A stretch of 64,000 nt of DNA. Source: Eremophila alpestris peregrina. Taxonomy: Eukaryota; Chordata; Aves; Passeriformes; Alaudidae. The stretch lies in NCBI GenBank assembly GCA_009792885.1, contig WMCF01000016.1, forward strand, positions 8,975,062 through 9,039,061, given 5' to 3'. Position 1 is the stretch's first letter, and the number at the start of each line of letters is the position of its first letter. Made by a program: the position numbers and the translations under genes. Shown piece after piece: positions 50,742 through 63,260 of the stretch. The notes under the pieces are model-generated. The model had not been told where the DNA came from, searched no databases, and saw only the letters and a program-made list of their open reading frames with translations.

Positions 50742-53700
50742 AGCAGAAGGAAGTGGCTGAACCTGTGGAGTAGTCAGAGAATCTGGATATGATGGAGAGG
50801 TGTGGAGTTCCTCCACTCTTCTGCCTGGGCTATCACTCCCTGCTCACACTGGGGGTGTCTTTGCTCCTGCCTGTGTGGGTGAGAAGAGTGCATGAGATGA
50901 GTAAAACCATGGGAAGTTGTGGCAACCCTCAACTGTGGTGACTGTGTTGATTTTAGTCATGTGCATCATGTTTTACAAAATTTGCATTCTGGAGCAGATG
51001 AGTGCTGTGGGAGCAGCTTGGTTTTAGCCGCTCCAGTAGCTGGAAAGCAGAGGATGGAAGGAAAAGGCTGGAAAGGCCTCAAGGACTGATAACGTTTTAA
51101 AATCTTTGAAGCTGTTGAGTTGGCTCTTTGGCACTTATATCCACTCAGTGGTGATGATTTCTATCCTATTTATAAGGATGCTTTCAAACTAGCTGGCATG
51201 TCTGTGTGGTGGAAGCAGAGACTGTCACTGGTTTCTTGAGCATCCTTGGACTTTTCCCATGCCTCATTTTCCCCATGATGGATACAAATCTTTGTTCTAC
51301 TTTTAGGATGTGTTTTGGCATCATCTACCATAAATCTACAAGGCACTTGTGAAAATAATAAAGCTGGTTCTGTCTCTATGGGCCTCTGGAGGGAAGAGGG
51401 TATATGGAGTAGGAAATGGCAATGCCAGGAGCATTTTTGGTCAAAGAATAAAATGCAAGGTGTAATAGAACAAAAAGATGAAGAGTAAAAGTAAATGTTT
51501 TCATTTACTGTTTACAGTCTAATTTCACTCTCTCTAAGTGCATGTAATATATTTATGTATATATGTTTATATGTATATTTTTTCCCAGGGCAAAATAAGG
51601 TACAATTGAAACAATGAAGTCTGACACATTAACATAAAGGTACAAAGGTTTATGAAGCTGTGGAGGTAATTGCTTTGACTCTTGCACTGGAGCTTTAAGA
51701 TAGCTGGATGATATTGTTTTCTGCCTCTGTCATTGTCTCCTTGTTTCTGTGCTTCACCTAACACAAAGCATCATCCCTGCAGGCTTTGGAAACTGTGGCA
51801 AATTGTCATCTTGCCATTACTGGCTTTTTCTGTAACAGACAGTTTGTATTTCCATAGCCTGCGGCTACCATCAGACTTCCCAAAGACTAGAAGGAGTGTT
51901 TTGTCTATTTGTTTCTCAAATTCTAGATTATTTTATACCCTTTGCTCCAGGAGGGGCTGCATTTGCTTCCAGGACAGAAGAAAGAGCTTGCTAAGAGCTT
52001 TGTCACTGTGCTTACATTGCTGCAGGCTGGTGTCAGCATTGTGCTTTATGAATTTCCCCCTTTCTCTCCCCCACTGTTGTCCTTCCAGCCCACTTGTGCA
52101 GCCTCTGGAGTAGCCCAGCAGCAGCAGCACTGAATTGATCTCCTCTTGCCTGCCCTTTCAAGTCCATATTTTTAAAAGTAACAAGAGCAAAATAATATTA
52201 TTATCCCCTTTATGGAGGAGGTGTGTTGAGGAAAGGAGTTGAATGTGACAACAGTTTCCATGACACAGATGTCATACTCTTGAGAAACTGAGGTGTGTCC
52301 TCTGAGCCCATGACAGGCTGTGTAGCAGTCTGGTTGTCATTGATGGTGTTGTATTTTAACAGTGGAGTAACCAGCTCCAGTGGGGAGGACCTTTGCATCT
52401 CTCTGTCCCTTCTGTGGCTGTTCCATCCTCCTCAGAGAGGAGCAAAAATGGCTTTGCTCCAACAGCCAGTGTGTTCTTTGAAGATAGGTGAAGTATGTGA
52501 GCTCTAATCTGTTGGTATTTTTAGCCCTGCCAGGAGGATTTGGTCATTTCAGTTCACTGTTACTGATTTTTTGTGTGTGTGACATTCAACCTACAGCTGT
52601 GGAATGTTTCTGGTTGCTGACCTCTCTGAACAGCCCTGCAGTGCCACGTGGAGGAGCTGTCTTTGCATGGATCATTGGTTTTAAGACTTGGCAGCTATGG
52701 AGGGAAAGTGGAGTGGAAAACTGATCCTGATGTGCACTGAAGGATTAGCCAGGGAGACTGTACTCTGTAAATTTGCATTTCCTTTCCTAGATAGTCACAG
52801 GAAATGCAGAGAAAGACAGACAAAGCACAAATATCAACAAGAAAACCAATAGTCTTAAGCTGGTTTTGAACTTCAAAGAAATATCCAGCTAGTTTAAGGC
52901 AAAATTACAGACCTTGTTATTCAAGCTCATCGGTGCCATGGGGGTGGTGTCTTGGAGCTGTGGGGGAGTAGGTTGGCTTCTTTTTCTCTGTATATTATTG
53001 AAGCCAAAGCTAGCATGGTTCTGAATTTTTCTTTTTTAAAACATGATGTTTGGTAATGATGCATGAAGCAGAAAGGAAGTTATTTGATTTCCCTTTCCCC
53101 CTCCACCCCAATAACCACCCTTAGCTGTTTTGCACACTGTCAGCTCAGGAAAAATCATGCTGAGACTTTAAATGGAGCAAATAGGATGAGAGAATCATTA
53201 GGAAGGGAAAAAAGTAAGAAATTTTGTAGCTGTTGGAGTTTAGTCTTAGAGTTGTACAGGGGTGTGATGGCTTATCAGATGTGGTCAGTACTGGATGGGA
53301 AACACTGCAGGAGCTGGAGGTGGCAACTGTAGTGATGCTGGTGTGAGTTCCAGTCTCAGCAAGGTGGGACTGAACTGATCAATGCAGGGACAAGGTTCTT
53401 TTCTGCTTGGCCTGAAAATCTGAGGGAGACAACTGCAGACTAAAGACCACTTGCTGGCACTGTTCTGTCTCCCAGTGAAGCAGGAGTACACAGAAAGCAG
53501 CTGGTCCTTGACCAAACCAGTAGTGCTCTCACGAGCACAGTGTGGTTGGCAGTATGTGAGAACCCACCAATCCAAAGAAGTCAAGTTTTCATTTGTTATT
53601 AGCTCATCAGTCCCTGAAATGAACACAACTTCTCTCCCAGGCTCTCTTTACAATGAGTGGCCATTAGAAACTTCTAAGAGGTATTCAGAACTTCTTTAGT

Positions 53701-55099
53701 GTTTCATGGAGGGTCATACCTGAAACGTCATAATTTTGTGCTTTTTGACTTGGGAAGCCATTTTAACTTAGAAGGACATAGGCAGCAGAGATATCAGTTA
53801 ATTCTTACAACAGCTTGCTAACTTGGTTTAATTCACTATCATTTGATATGGCAAAGCATATTTTGGCAGCTGAAAGGCCTAACCTATTGGATACAGCACT
53901 TCCTGCTCCTTGCCTGCATTGATTGCCCTTTCAATACTGTCACTGGGAGTGGGCAATGAGGTGGTAATGCCATGTGAAATGTCAAGCACACATGTGCTCA
54001 ATGAGTTTATACAAGCAAAGGGCACCTTTGCTTAGAGGCTACACTGATGTAAAATCCATAATGGTGTAATAGTGAGGCTGTGGTACAACCTACCCCGGGC
54101 AAGAAGTTCAGGGCTGCTGCTCCAGCTGGAATTTCCTTTACAGAGCAGGTTTCTGAGAGTGTCTGGACTTGCATCCTCTTGTGATAATGACTTTGCATCA
54201 CCATGGGACACCTGACCCTTCATGCAGTTTCTGCGACAGGTGACACAGACATGGGCTGCCAGCACAGCATGGTCCATTGGGAAATCATCCCTTTTCCCCA
54301 GGGGTCCTTTGTGTGGAGGACAGCAGTGGGTAATCAACCATGTTTCTACTGGAAATGGAAATCATTATCATCTACTTTTTGTAGTGATGTCTGACCCAAG
54401 GACAGCCCTGCATTTTCCCATCTTCCTGTAGTCAGTGATGGTCACTGTCCTGAGGTTTTGGAAACCCTTTTGAGTTTCCATGTTTAACCCTCTTTTTAAT
54501 TCTGTAACACTAGAATGGTTGTAGCCACATCTAGTCACTATAAAGAGAGACCACAAAACTTCATAAACTTTAAAATGTGCTTAGTAATGACCTAAAATAA
54601 ACTAAAAAAAGCACATCATTTTATTGAGGAGCAGTGGGCCTTGTTAGGCACTAGTAGTGAAATGCAGAGCCTTGCCTTTATGGGTTGCCAGACTGAGTTT
54701 AGTCAGACTCTATGTAAAGCATGCCTCAAGTAACAGTTCATCTTCTCTCATTCCCACCTGAAGCCACAATAAATCCTCTGCTGATGTCCCAGTTGTTCTG
54801 ACAATATTAGGATGCTGCTGACAGCCAGGGGGTGATCAGGAAGAATAAGCAGCAGCAGGGGAGAAGGGCCTGGACAGCTTCTGTAATGGTGACAGTATTT
54901 ACATAAGAACCCCTAAGGACTAATCCATAGGTGAAGCAGCTGAGCTGATGGTGTATCAGGGAATGGGTATAGCAATGTGTAGGGGTCCTGGGTGACCCTG
55001 GAGTTCAAAACTGGTGGGGGAATATGGCTTCTCTGTCTTCAGGTTTCTCTGGAAATGATAGATCAACACCTGTGTGTAGGTTTAGATCCCTGCTTCCTA

Positions 55100-55290
55100 G
55101 ACCACGCTGAGGATTTATGCATTTATTCATGGTGCTAGAACTCCACAGGAGCTTATGCATTTAACATAAGCCAGAATCTAATCTCCACCAAAGGTCTGAC
55201 TTATTTTTACCTCCAGTCAGTGCTGTTGACAACTTTAGCTTCTTATAATTTTCCTTGAAAGTAGCAATAATTTCAGGAAAAAGAAAGATT
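55100..55290. promoter_or_regulatory. Candidate element with repeated TTATGCATTTA motif
   Basis: TTATGCATTTA occurs at 55115-55125 and 55153-55163, 38 bp apart and in the same orientation. The second copy lies inside a CTTATG...CATAAG inverted repeat (55152-55170). ATGCAT-containing words resemble POU/octamer-type sites, although the classical octamer is ATGCAAAT. Downstream sequence to about 55290 is AT-rich and non-repetitive (TTATAATTTTCC, AGCAATAATTTC). Function is inferred from texture only. Confidence 0.33.
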
Positions 55291-57075
55291 AACTCTCATT
55301 TCCCTCTTTTTCATGTTTTAACATTCCAGCTTTTTTGAACTCAGTTGAGGACTGTAGACTTTAAGTGTTAGGACTGGGTTTCTAAACTGGCTGTTTCCCT
55401 GGGAATGAATGGGAAAGGAGACTTCTTAGGGAGGGTACACTCCTTTTAACTGGGCAAAGACACTGCAGAGCAGCTGTCTCTACTGGCCTTTTCTGGCATC
55501 TGCACCTCAATTTCTGAAGAAAAGTACTTAGGAGACAGAAAAGCAAAACTGAAAAATGAAGAACTGTTTCTGAACATTTTGGATGGACATGCTCTGTTTT
55601 CAGCCTGAAAGTGGGCAAATATCATCTTCTCCAGCACAAATTGAAGGACATTGGATGAAGTTACTACATTTATTACAGTGAGGTTGTAATAAGGTTCTTG
55701 GATTAGTTGGCTGGCTTTTTATTTTAGTGCTTTTAGTTTGTGAAATAAACCTGTGACTGCTTTTCCCTTTCAGTGATTGGACACTCCTTCTTCCAGCACA
55801 AGTGAGATTACACCTTCTCCAGAAAAACCACCATGCATGCTTTGAGCTAAAATAGCCAGAGAAGGGTTTATGACCAAAAAAGAGCAATCCTGTATTGCTC
55901 CACTGGAGGGAAGTGCTTGCCTCACTGTCAAAAATATCAGTGTAATTTTTGTCCTTAAATCTGGTTCTATTTCTTTTCCTTCAAGTGCATGTGATGGGAA
56001 ACAGCAGCACAAAAGCAAGCAATGCCCTTGTCTGTAGATTCAGTTAATCCTGTGCCCCTGCTTTCAGTTCAAAATAGGTGCTGCAGTCTTCGAAGACCAC
56101 CTCTCTTTGAGATGTTTAAGCTTCCAGGGGAGGGAAAATTGTCAAAATAACAGCTTTTGGGATCTGTTGCTTTTCAGAGATGACTAAATTACTGTCATTA
56201 TCTGTTTTGGTGTAGACCTTTGATATTTGACTGTCTGACATTTTCTTCCAACAATAATCAAAACAATGCTAAGGGACAGTTTTGGTTTGTATTTGTTATG
56301 TCTCTCTGCCTACCAGTGAAGTCTGTTACCAAATGTTTTCTCAAACTGTGTTAGCTGGTGCTAATATTCCTATTATTTAAAAGCTTAAATTACAAGGGTG
56401 GAAAAAAAGGAAAAAAGTAGCCCATGAAAATGTGTACCTGCTGGGTGAGAAATGACAGTGTGGCTCAACAGTCATGATGCTGCTTGACTGCCTTTGGCTG
56501 AACCCTCTCAGAAATGAAACCACACAGGTTCTCTCAGGTAAGTGAGACTTGATGAATTCTGCTCCACTTCCCTTTGTAGGCAGGACTGTGCCCTGACTTT
56601 GCTAAAATTAACATCGTCTGACACTACAGAAACATTTCCAGGAGGCTCCAGTGCCAGCACAGCTGTGTGCAGTTGTGAAACATGAAATTTTCTATCAGGA
56701 GGTGTTTGAGTTCTGAGGGGAGAGCAGTGTCAGGAGACAAGAGAGGACACTAGTGGTCACTGTTACATTAAATAAGCAGCAACTGTAGGAAATGTAATTA
56801 AAAAGTGGGTCTGTTAGAGACATTTCTTGATTGGTATCTGAGAGATTTTGGTTTAATTATATTTTTTATCACAAGTTCCTTCAGACCTTGGACAAGTCAC
56901 CAAGAGAAGCATCAGCCCCATCTGAGATTTTGCACCCAGAGGTGGTTCCTGGCTGGGGCTGCATCTCTGGGGACATAGAGCCCACATGAAAGCAAGGTGT
57001 GTGAACTTGCAGGCCTGAAACCAGACCTTAGCATCTGAGCTTCATTACCTCTTTTTGACATAAGGATGGCAGCTA
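55291..57075. other. Gene-free stretch
   Basis: Unique sequence with no repeat landmarks. An A/G-rich run lies at 56400-56419. Short overlapping minus-strand frames at 55.4-56.0 kb have no recognisable product. Confidence 0.5.
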
Positions 57076-57099
57076 ACAGCATTCCCTTGGGAATGCTGT
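57076..57099. other. Inverted repeat, 11-bp arms, 2-nt centre
   Basis: ACAGCATTCCC (57076-57086), TT, then GGGAATGCTGT (57089-57099). The arms are perfect. The GGAATG core in both arms resembles a TEAD site (GGAATG) in head-to-head arrangement. No transposon boundary is visible. Confidence 0.95.
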
Positions 57100-57999
57100 G
57101 AGGATCAAAGATGGAGTAGAGAAAGGTGCTGCTGCAGAATAAAGAATTAATAGGGGAGAACTAGAAGAATACCAGAAAACCAGTTTTAAAATTAAGGCAG
57201 AAATTAAAAATGTGGGGCACATCAATGCAGACATTTGCTTGTAGATTATTTCTTCTCTCAGCTGTGAACAGACAGACCAGCCTGCTTTTGCTCATAACTG
57301 CAGAATTATCTCCTCCAGTCACTGCACACGAGTGACTCAGTGGCAGTTTCTGATTCTGAGGTAGGAAAGTGCTGGAGACACTTTTAGCCCTGGGTGAGCA
57401 GCAGCAGTGTAAGGGCTGGTGTGGTAAGTGGGGCTGGGAGCACTGTCTGTCCAACCAGGGCTGAGTTCTCATCTCTTATGTTCAAGGTCCTGCAACCATT
57501 TCTTCCTCATTCCTTCCCTTTAATCTTTTTAAAATCCTAATCAAAAACAGGAAGGACATAAGTGTAACCAGTCTGTTTAAATAGTCCTCCCTTCCCACCT
57601 AGGCCATGCTTAGCTCCTTAATTTTAATGGGTGTCCTTTGCATGGCTTTGGAGGCTGCTCTAAAAATCACACAGAGGACACTGTGAAGGATTGTGAGTTT
57701 TCTGCTCTCAGCAGTGTCTGCTAAATGACTGCCACTCTCTTCTGTGCTGTGGCATGAAGTTATTCCTTTTCCTTTCTGAACAGTGATGTTTTTAATGTAG
57801 GGCTGATCAAATATACTCCAGAGGAAATCTTGTTCTGGTTTTCATTCTCCAGGTGCAGCAAGGATAAAAATTCTGCTCTGTGCTGAGTTCTGCAAGCCTG
57901 ACTCTCCCACGTGATTTCAGCACCCTGATGGTCCCAGATCTTTGGATGCTGGGAGTAAATTTCAGGAGTGATGTAAGTGTGCCTGAGCATCACTTCAGC

Positions 58000-58032
58000 T
58001 CCCAGGGCACAGATGTTCCCTGTGCCCTGGGA
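58000..58032. other. Perfect inverted repeat, 13-bp arms, 7-nt loop
   Basis: TCCCAGGGCACAG (58000-58012) and CTGTGCCCTGGGA (58020-58032) flank ATGTTCC. This is the strongest GC-rich hairpin seen. It is too short to be a microRNA precursor (usually about 22 bp or more of stem) and no T-run follows in either direction to suggest a small Pol III product. Confidence 0.97.
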
Positions 58033-61000
58033 ACAAGACATTTTGTGTGCTCTGCTCTTCACAAGGGGATGATTTTTCTCACATTTGTCTCACAAAGTGG
58101 GAAGGCTTTCATCTCTCCAGCAGTGATTCAAATAAAGCTTGAGTCACTGTCAGAGAAGTCTTTACTATCTGATAGCTCCTCTGTAATCTGGGAAGAATAA
58201 TTTGGTGAGTGTTGGTTTAGTCCCTACTGGGACAGATGTCTGCGTCATGAAAAATCGATTTGCCATTTGAATAGGGAGGTTAAATGGACTGTGAAGGCTG
58301 CTCTCCTGTCAGTTCTAGAGGCAATGATGGCTTGTGATTTCAGCATATCAAATATAAGGCACCTTGATAGGACAGGGAGGGAAGAGACTGCACTGCCAGG
58401 GCACAGTCTTGCAGCTACTTTGTGGCTAAAATGCTCTTGGTTATTTCTTAGAATAACCAGAATATGCCAAGAATACCTGGGTACCTTTGTGTGAATGTAA
58501 ATGAACCTGTGTGCAGGCACATACACATGAAAGAGTGCACATGAGGAGAGGAGAAAGACGAGTGAGTCAGATCCAAATGCTGACAGATGACAAGAAAATT
58601 CCCATTTAGCTGAAGCATCTAAAGAACCCCCAGGAAACTGACAGCTTGACTCTCAGCCTCAAAATGTTCATTGGTGACCTGCTATCATATCATAATGCAG
58701 ACCTGTCTTCATCTTTATCCCACTTTTTAACATGCTTTTATTTGCCTGCCTCATTTCCATGCCCACATCACAGTTCAAGTCATTTTAGCAAGATGGCTGT
58801 GCTTAATCTGACTCCCTGTGCCATGTGTGCCTTGTTGATTACAGACCCTCTTAAGATGCCATTATGAGTGACTCTTTGCATGCCCTACTGTCAGCAGCTT
58901 TCCCCTTCCTTAAGCCTTTTCAATGTCTTTGCTCAGGATATTATAAGTCTTTCAATATATATGGGATGATTACTGAATTAGTGTAAATTTTGCTCTGGGA
59001 TTGCCAGTCACTTAGAGCTTGGAAAGCAACAGCAACCAAAGGTACCTGTGGATCCTTGCTAATGCCTGATGGGAACCAGAAAAGTCGTGCAAAGATGTCT
59101 TTTTCCATGCAAATTGTCAGGAACTGATGTTAAGGAAAACTTGATCTTGTTTGAGGTCTGCTCTCACCTTCCAGGTACTTGGGGAATAGGTGAAGTGAAG
59201 TGGCACCTCTGGTGGAAGCCAGGCTGGAGTGTGATGGGAAGATACAAAGTAGGGAAGAGCATGCTGGCAGATGACAGGCAAATAATTTATTAAGATCTGC
59301 TCATTTCTGTATCTCTTGTCAGGAGCTCAGATCCTGCAAATGCCTGCAGCAGCAGAAACCAGGATAAACAGAGATGTACAGAGTTTAAAAAGAGAGCTGG
59401 TGGAAACGACCCCTTTGAACATGCTGAGGTGTGAGGTGTGACACTGCTGTCTTCCAGCAGCAACCAAAGAAAAGCCAGTGAGTCACATCTGAGTGGTCAT
59501 TTATCCTCCTCACTCTATCATGCTGAACAAATCTCTGATTTCTCCCTGCCTCAGTTTCTTGTTTCAGCGTAGTGACATGAGAGGACATATTCCAAACAGT
59601 TCCCTGTCTGCACTCTAGCAGGAGTGACAGGATGATTTAAAAGACTGTGCCCACATTTTAAAAAGTCCTGTCCTGGGATGCTTGAGCAGTTCATGTAGGT
59701 GCTGTGTTTAGCTCTAAATCTTGCTCTTGGTCTATGTGGCACTTTTTTGTGCAGGCTGGTATTAGAGGACATCCCATTAATTGCTTGCTGAGATCACATA
59801 GGACATGTTTTGGATGACTTTTTGAAAGTTGATGTGGGTTAGGCAGCCAGTCCTATGGAGTCTTCCTGCAGCCTGGGTTCCTTGATTTAGCAGCTTTTGA
59901 GAAATCTCCTAGGAGCACTGGGAGAAAGAAGCAGGGAGCAGGAAACAGCAAAGCAAATGCTCAGTGTATTTGAGTGAGAAGCTGCTCTGTTTGCATTTGG
60001 CAGAGTACCCACAGGTAACAGTGATGGCACAGGAGTTGTGGGTTGGGAATGACCTTTCCTCCCTGCTGGAAATGAAAAATGTGATTGGTTCCCTCTGCCA
60101 CACACTGTTTTGAAAACGAGTCTGGTTTGATTCGAGTCAACCTTTGGAAAACCAATCTTGGGTTTCAGGTTGCAGAGGGGAGATGTTTATGGACTCAGCC
60201 TGGCTCTGTGCACCCTGAAAATGGTTGTGTGTGCATGGACTTGGGGGTTGCCTCTGTGATACAGGAGCACATCCTGGAGGGCTCTTGGGGGCCCTAGAGA
60301 CTCATTATCTCTGCAGACCAAAATTACAGTGGTGCCTTGAAGGACTCACATTCTTATCTGTCCCAGTGCAAGCATTCTGTGTACAAGGCAGGCAGCAGCA
60401 GATTGGGTTAAATCCTGGAGGAGATGCTAAAGATTAATAATCCAGGAACTACCTGGATGCATGAAACTGTTGGAGGCACTGTTGGAGTGTGTGCTCTTTC
60501 AGTGATCCTGATATGGACAAGTCTTAAGGTGGGCTGACTATTTGACTATTGCCATGAAGTCAGCAAGTTTTGCTTGGAGCCCAAATACAGTGAAATGCTT
60601 GCTTGGGGAATGACAGTTACTTTTATGCCTTAGGCACTGATCTGATAAAAACAACTATTGCAACAAGAAGTGCACTATTCTGATAGCTATTAGTTTTTTT
60701 GGGAAAGAGAATACCAGGATACTTTTTTTTTTTTAGAGAGGGAATCCTTAGTTTTTAGAGAGTCATTGTGTTTAATAATGCTTTTTGAAAATTAGAATGG
60801 AAATAATGTATTTCAAAAAAATATTCCGCATCCACCCCATTAACTTGGCAGAAAATTGTGAAACCATTGGGCACTGTTGGTGCTTTCAGTCCACGTCAGA
60901 GGAAGCACAAACTCCTGAAGCTTTCATTTTAGTGGGTAATGAGGAAAAGAGAAGGCATGGTGAGTGCTCCCACTTTCAGCAGATTTCTTACTTCTCCCTA

Positions 61001-61737
61001 GCCAAGTGTTGGCATTGTATCACTCCACTCTGGTAGGTTTTGATGGTGGTAAATCATGTATTCCCACCAATTATGATTGACTTCATTTTTTTCCACTTCC
61101 TTTGCTGGCTGGCTTTTGAGATAATCATGGGGAGTCAGGCCAGACAGTAGGACAGCTGAGTGGATGGTGGGTGTCAGCATGGTGCTTTCTGCAGCAGGGA
61201 CTAATGATGTGCTCCAGATCCCACAAGAGTCTCTAGCTGGATTTTGGACATGGCAATTATCTGACATTTGACTGTGTCTGATTAGATCCTTCAGCTGTGT
61301 TATATGTGTAAGTGAAATGTGATTGCAGTTGTCCAGGCATGCTCTCAGTATTGTAATGATTTTTTTTTAATGTAGCAACTAATTTCTATTATTTAATTTC
61401 AAGTGATGTTTTTTGCTTCCTATTTTTGTTTTATACCATTTTGTTTATCTGTTAAACTGTCCATATACCTCTCTTGGGTGCATAATAATGATAGATTAAC
61501 AGGTCTGACAAATGGGTGTCCAAAGCTGCAGAGAACAACTCAGATGAGCAGATCACCATTTGCCTGCACAACTGCAATGGCTGCAGCCATGCCCATATTC
61601 AAATGTACTCTTGTTTTCCGATAAAGATTTATGGGGGAGATAAAAACTCTGTCCTTATGCAGACTGATTTAGGGTAGTATGTCCCCTGAAGTCCCTACCT
61701 GCTTTAGGAATGAGAAGGGTTGAATCTTCCACATGGT
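58033..61737. other. Gene-free stretch
   Basis: Unique sequence. GTCTGCGTCATGAAAAATCG at about 58239 joins a CRE/AP-1-like CGTCA to an ATCGAT core and may be part of a small conserved element. Otherwise only short chance frames and a T12 tract at 60723. Confidence 0.5.
60723..60734. repeat. T12 homopolymer tract
   Basis: Twelve T, followed by AGAGAGGGAATCC. The TTTTTAGAGAG motif recurs 20 bp later (AGTTTTTAGAGAG, about 60750). Confidence 0.95.
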
Positions 61738-62030
61738 TGTGGGAGGTAGTTGACGCTTCTTTGCGGAATCCCTCACAAGGATTTTACCCTGGTGCCATAG
61801 GTTGAGTCCTGTACTACAAGGGGCTGGTTCAGGGTCAATCACCAGCGATCAAATGTCTTCTAAGTTGCTTTATCTTTTTATTTCAAGCAGAGGAGACTTC
61901 TTACAAGCTATATATAACCTATCTAGCTCCTCCTTCCTACATCTTCCCAAGCCCTTTGCTCTTGGCTTTCTTAGACCATCTCCAGGCTTCCTCCAAGCCT
62001 GGGTTAACTTAATTGATTGAAGTTCCTCCT
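61738..62030 (-). mobile_element. Possible solo LTR of an endogenous retrovirus-like element (right boundary uncertain)
   Basis: Read on the minus strand, this stretch has an LTR-like order: a TATA box (GGTTATATATAGC, plus 61907-61919), then about 30 bp on an AATAAA polyadenylation hexamer (plus TTTATT, 61877-61882), then about 125 bp with several CpGs ending in CCTCCCACA at 61738. That would make U3, a short R and U5 ending in CA. No primer-binding site follows the CA end and no gag, pol or env-like frame adjoins, so a solo LTR is the only reading that fits. The U3 start was not found and no convincing target-site duplication is visible. It could equally be unique sequence with chance TATA and AATAAA motifs. 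Confidence 0.33.
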
Positions 62031-63149
62031 GTAGTTAAAGGGAAAAGCAGCACATCTTTGCAGAACAAAGAGCAATCCTGCTGAGGTAGTAAGAAAGGAG
62101 TTTTGATGAAACTCCTACTGCTAGTTCTTTTTCAAGATGCTCTAATAAAACAGTGCAGTTTAAGGGTACCTGAGCAGCAAAGCTCAGTAGCATCAAAGCT
62201 GGTCTGAGCATGGACCAGGAATGAGATTGAATGAACAGCTCAGCCATAGTGATTTATTTTTGCAATTATTTTTTAAGGTCAATATTGCAACAAAATAAAC
62301 AGCAGCATAACTAAGCTAGACATGGAGGAACATGGGAGGTAGGATTTATGGTCTAGCTCTGCACTCCTACACTTTGAGGGGATTTTAAAGAGAACTATGT
62401 GTGCTTAGCACCTGGGAAAAATTAAAAGCCATCTGTTAAGTGTTTGTGGGTCCAGGTTTTTCCTTCTGTCCAAGCAACTCAAAGGGGCCTAGAAAAATGG
62501 ACCTTGTTCAGAAGCTTGTCACAAATCAACTCAAGGACTGTTTCACTGACATGCTGGGTTTTTGTGTGTGTGTATGTTATCTGTGGTTAAAAGAGCCCCA
62601 GTAACTAGTTGGGTTTGGGGAGCTGATTTGGCCTCTCTCACTGTCTTTGTTGTGTCATTTTGTTAGTTCAGTGGTAAGTGCAATAAGTTCATAGTTCTGG
62701 GCCCTGTGCTCCCTGCTTGGCCTTTGAGTTTTGGAAAACTTCAATTAATGGGCTGAGGTTTTGGTAGCTGTTGCTTGCAGGGAACAAGGCAGAAATTGTA
62801 GAACATGGACTAGGAGAATTGCAAATAATACATTTCAGTGTTGAAGGGATCAGGACAACATTGATTTTTGTTTTCTTATTGCCAACAGACTGATTACAGT
62901 AGTTTTCCTTCTATCCTCTGGTGGCATCTGTCTCCTGGGCATAGCAGCAACACAACTTTCTATCTGTGGCTGTTGTATGTGGCATTTGTCAGGGGAAAAA
63001 CAACTTCTGCCTTGCAAACTAGAAGGAGGCAGAGCCCAGCACTGGGATGCTCAAGGGGCATTGTGCCTCTTTAACTCATGAGCCATGGCATCCTGGCACA
63101 GCAAATCTGTTCATGTGTTTGTAGGTTGCTCTCTGGGTTCTTTGTCTAC
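62031..63149. other. Gene-free stretch
   Basis: Unique sequence, AT-rich at 62250-62310. The 10-mer TGGGAGGTAG at 62333-62342 repeats the one at 61740-61749 at the left edge of the possible LTR. A short TG run lies at about 62564-62575. No gene is seen. Confidence 0.5.
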
Positions 63150-63260
63150 CTGTTAGTTCTCAGTGTAATTTATTCCAAAGCGTTCCCATTTCAGTGTGTG
63201 GTTTGCAAAGTCAGCGCACAGTAAACGTGTTTCAATCTTTGCAGGCAATTAAAGAGGTGA
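63150..63260. promoter_or_regulatory. Candidate conserved non-coding element
   Basis: The stretch contains TGTAATTTATTCC (about 63163), AAAGCGTTCCC, GTCAGCGCACAGTAAACGTG (63210-63229) and GGCAATTAAAGAGG (about 63244). Several isolated CpGs persist and GTAAACG resembles a forkhead core. No coding frame or repeat explains it. Low confidence without alignment. Confidence 0.25.

Larger units (their letters stand above)
46440..55099. other. Gene-free stretch
   Basis: Unique sequence. A 234-codon minus-strand frame (48921-49625) is long for the window but lacks domains or biased composition of a real protein. An AT-rich alternating patch is at 51546-51580 (TAATATATTTATGTATATATG). A (CAG)4 run lies near 52117. 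Opposed frames at 54.0-54.4 kb are chance. Confidence 0.5.

Noticed and set aside
58000..58032. Hairpin as a microRNA precursor or a bacterial-type terminator
   Set aside because: The stem is too short for a microRNA precursor, no U-run follows, and the genome context is vertebrate.
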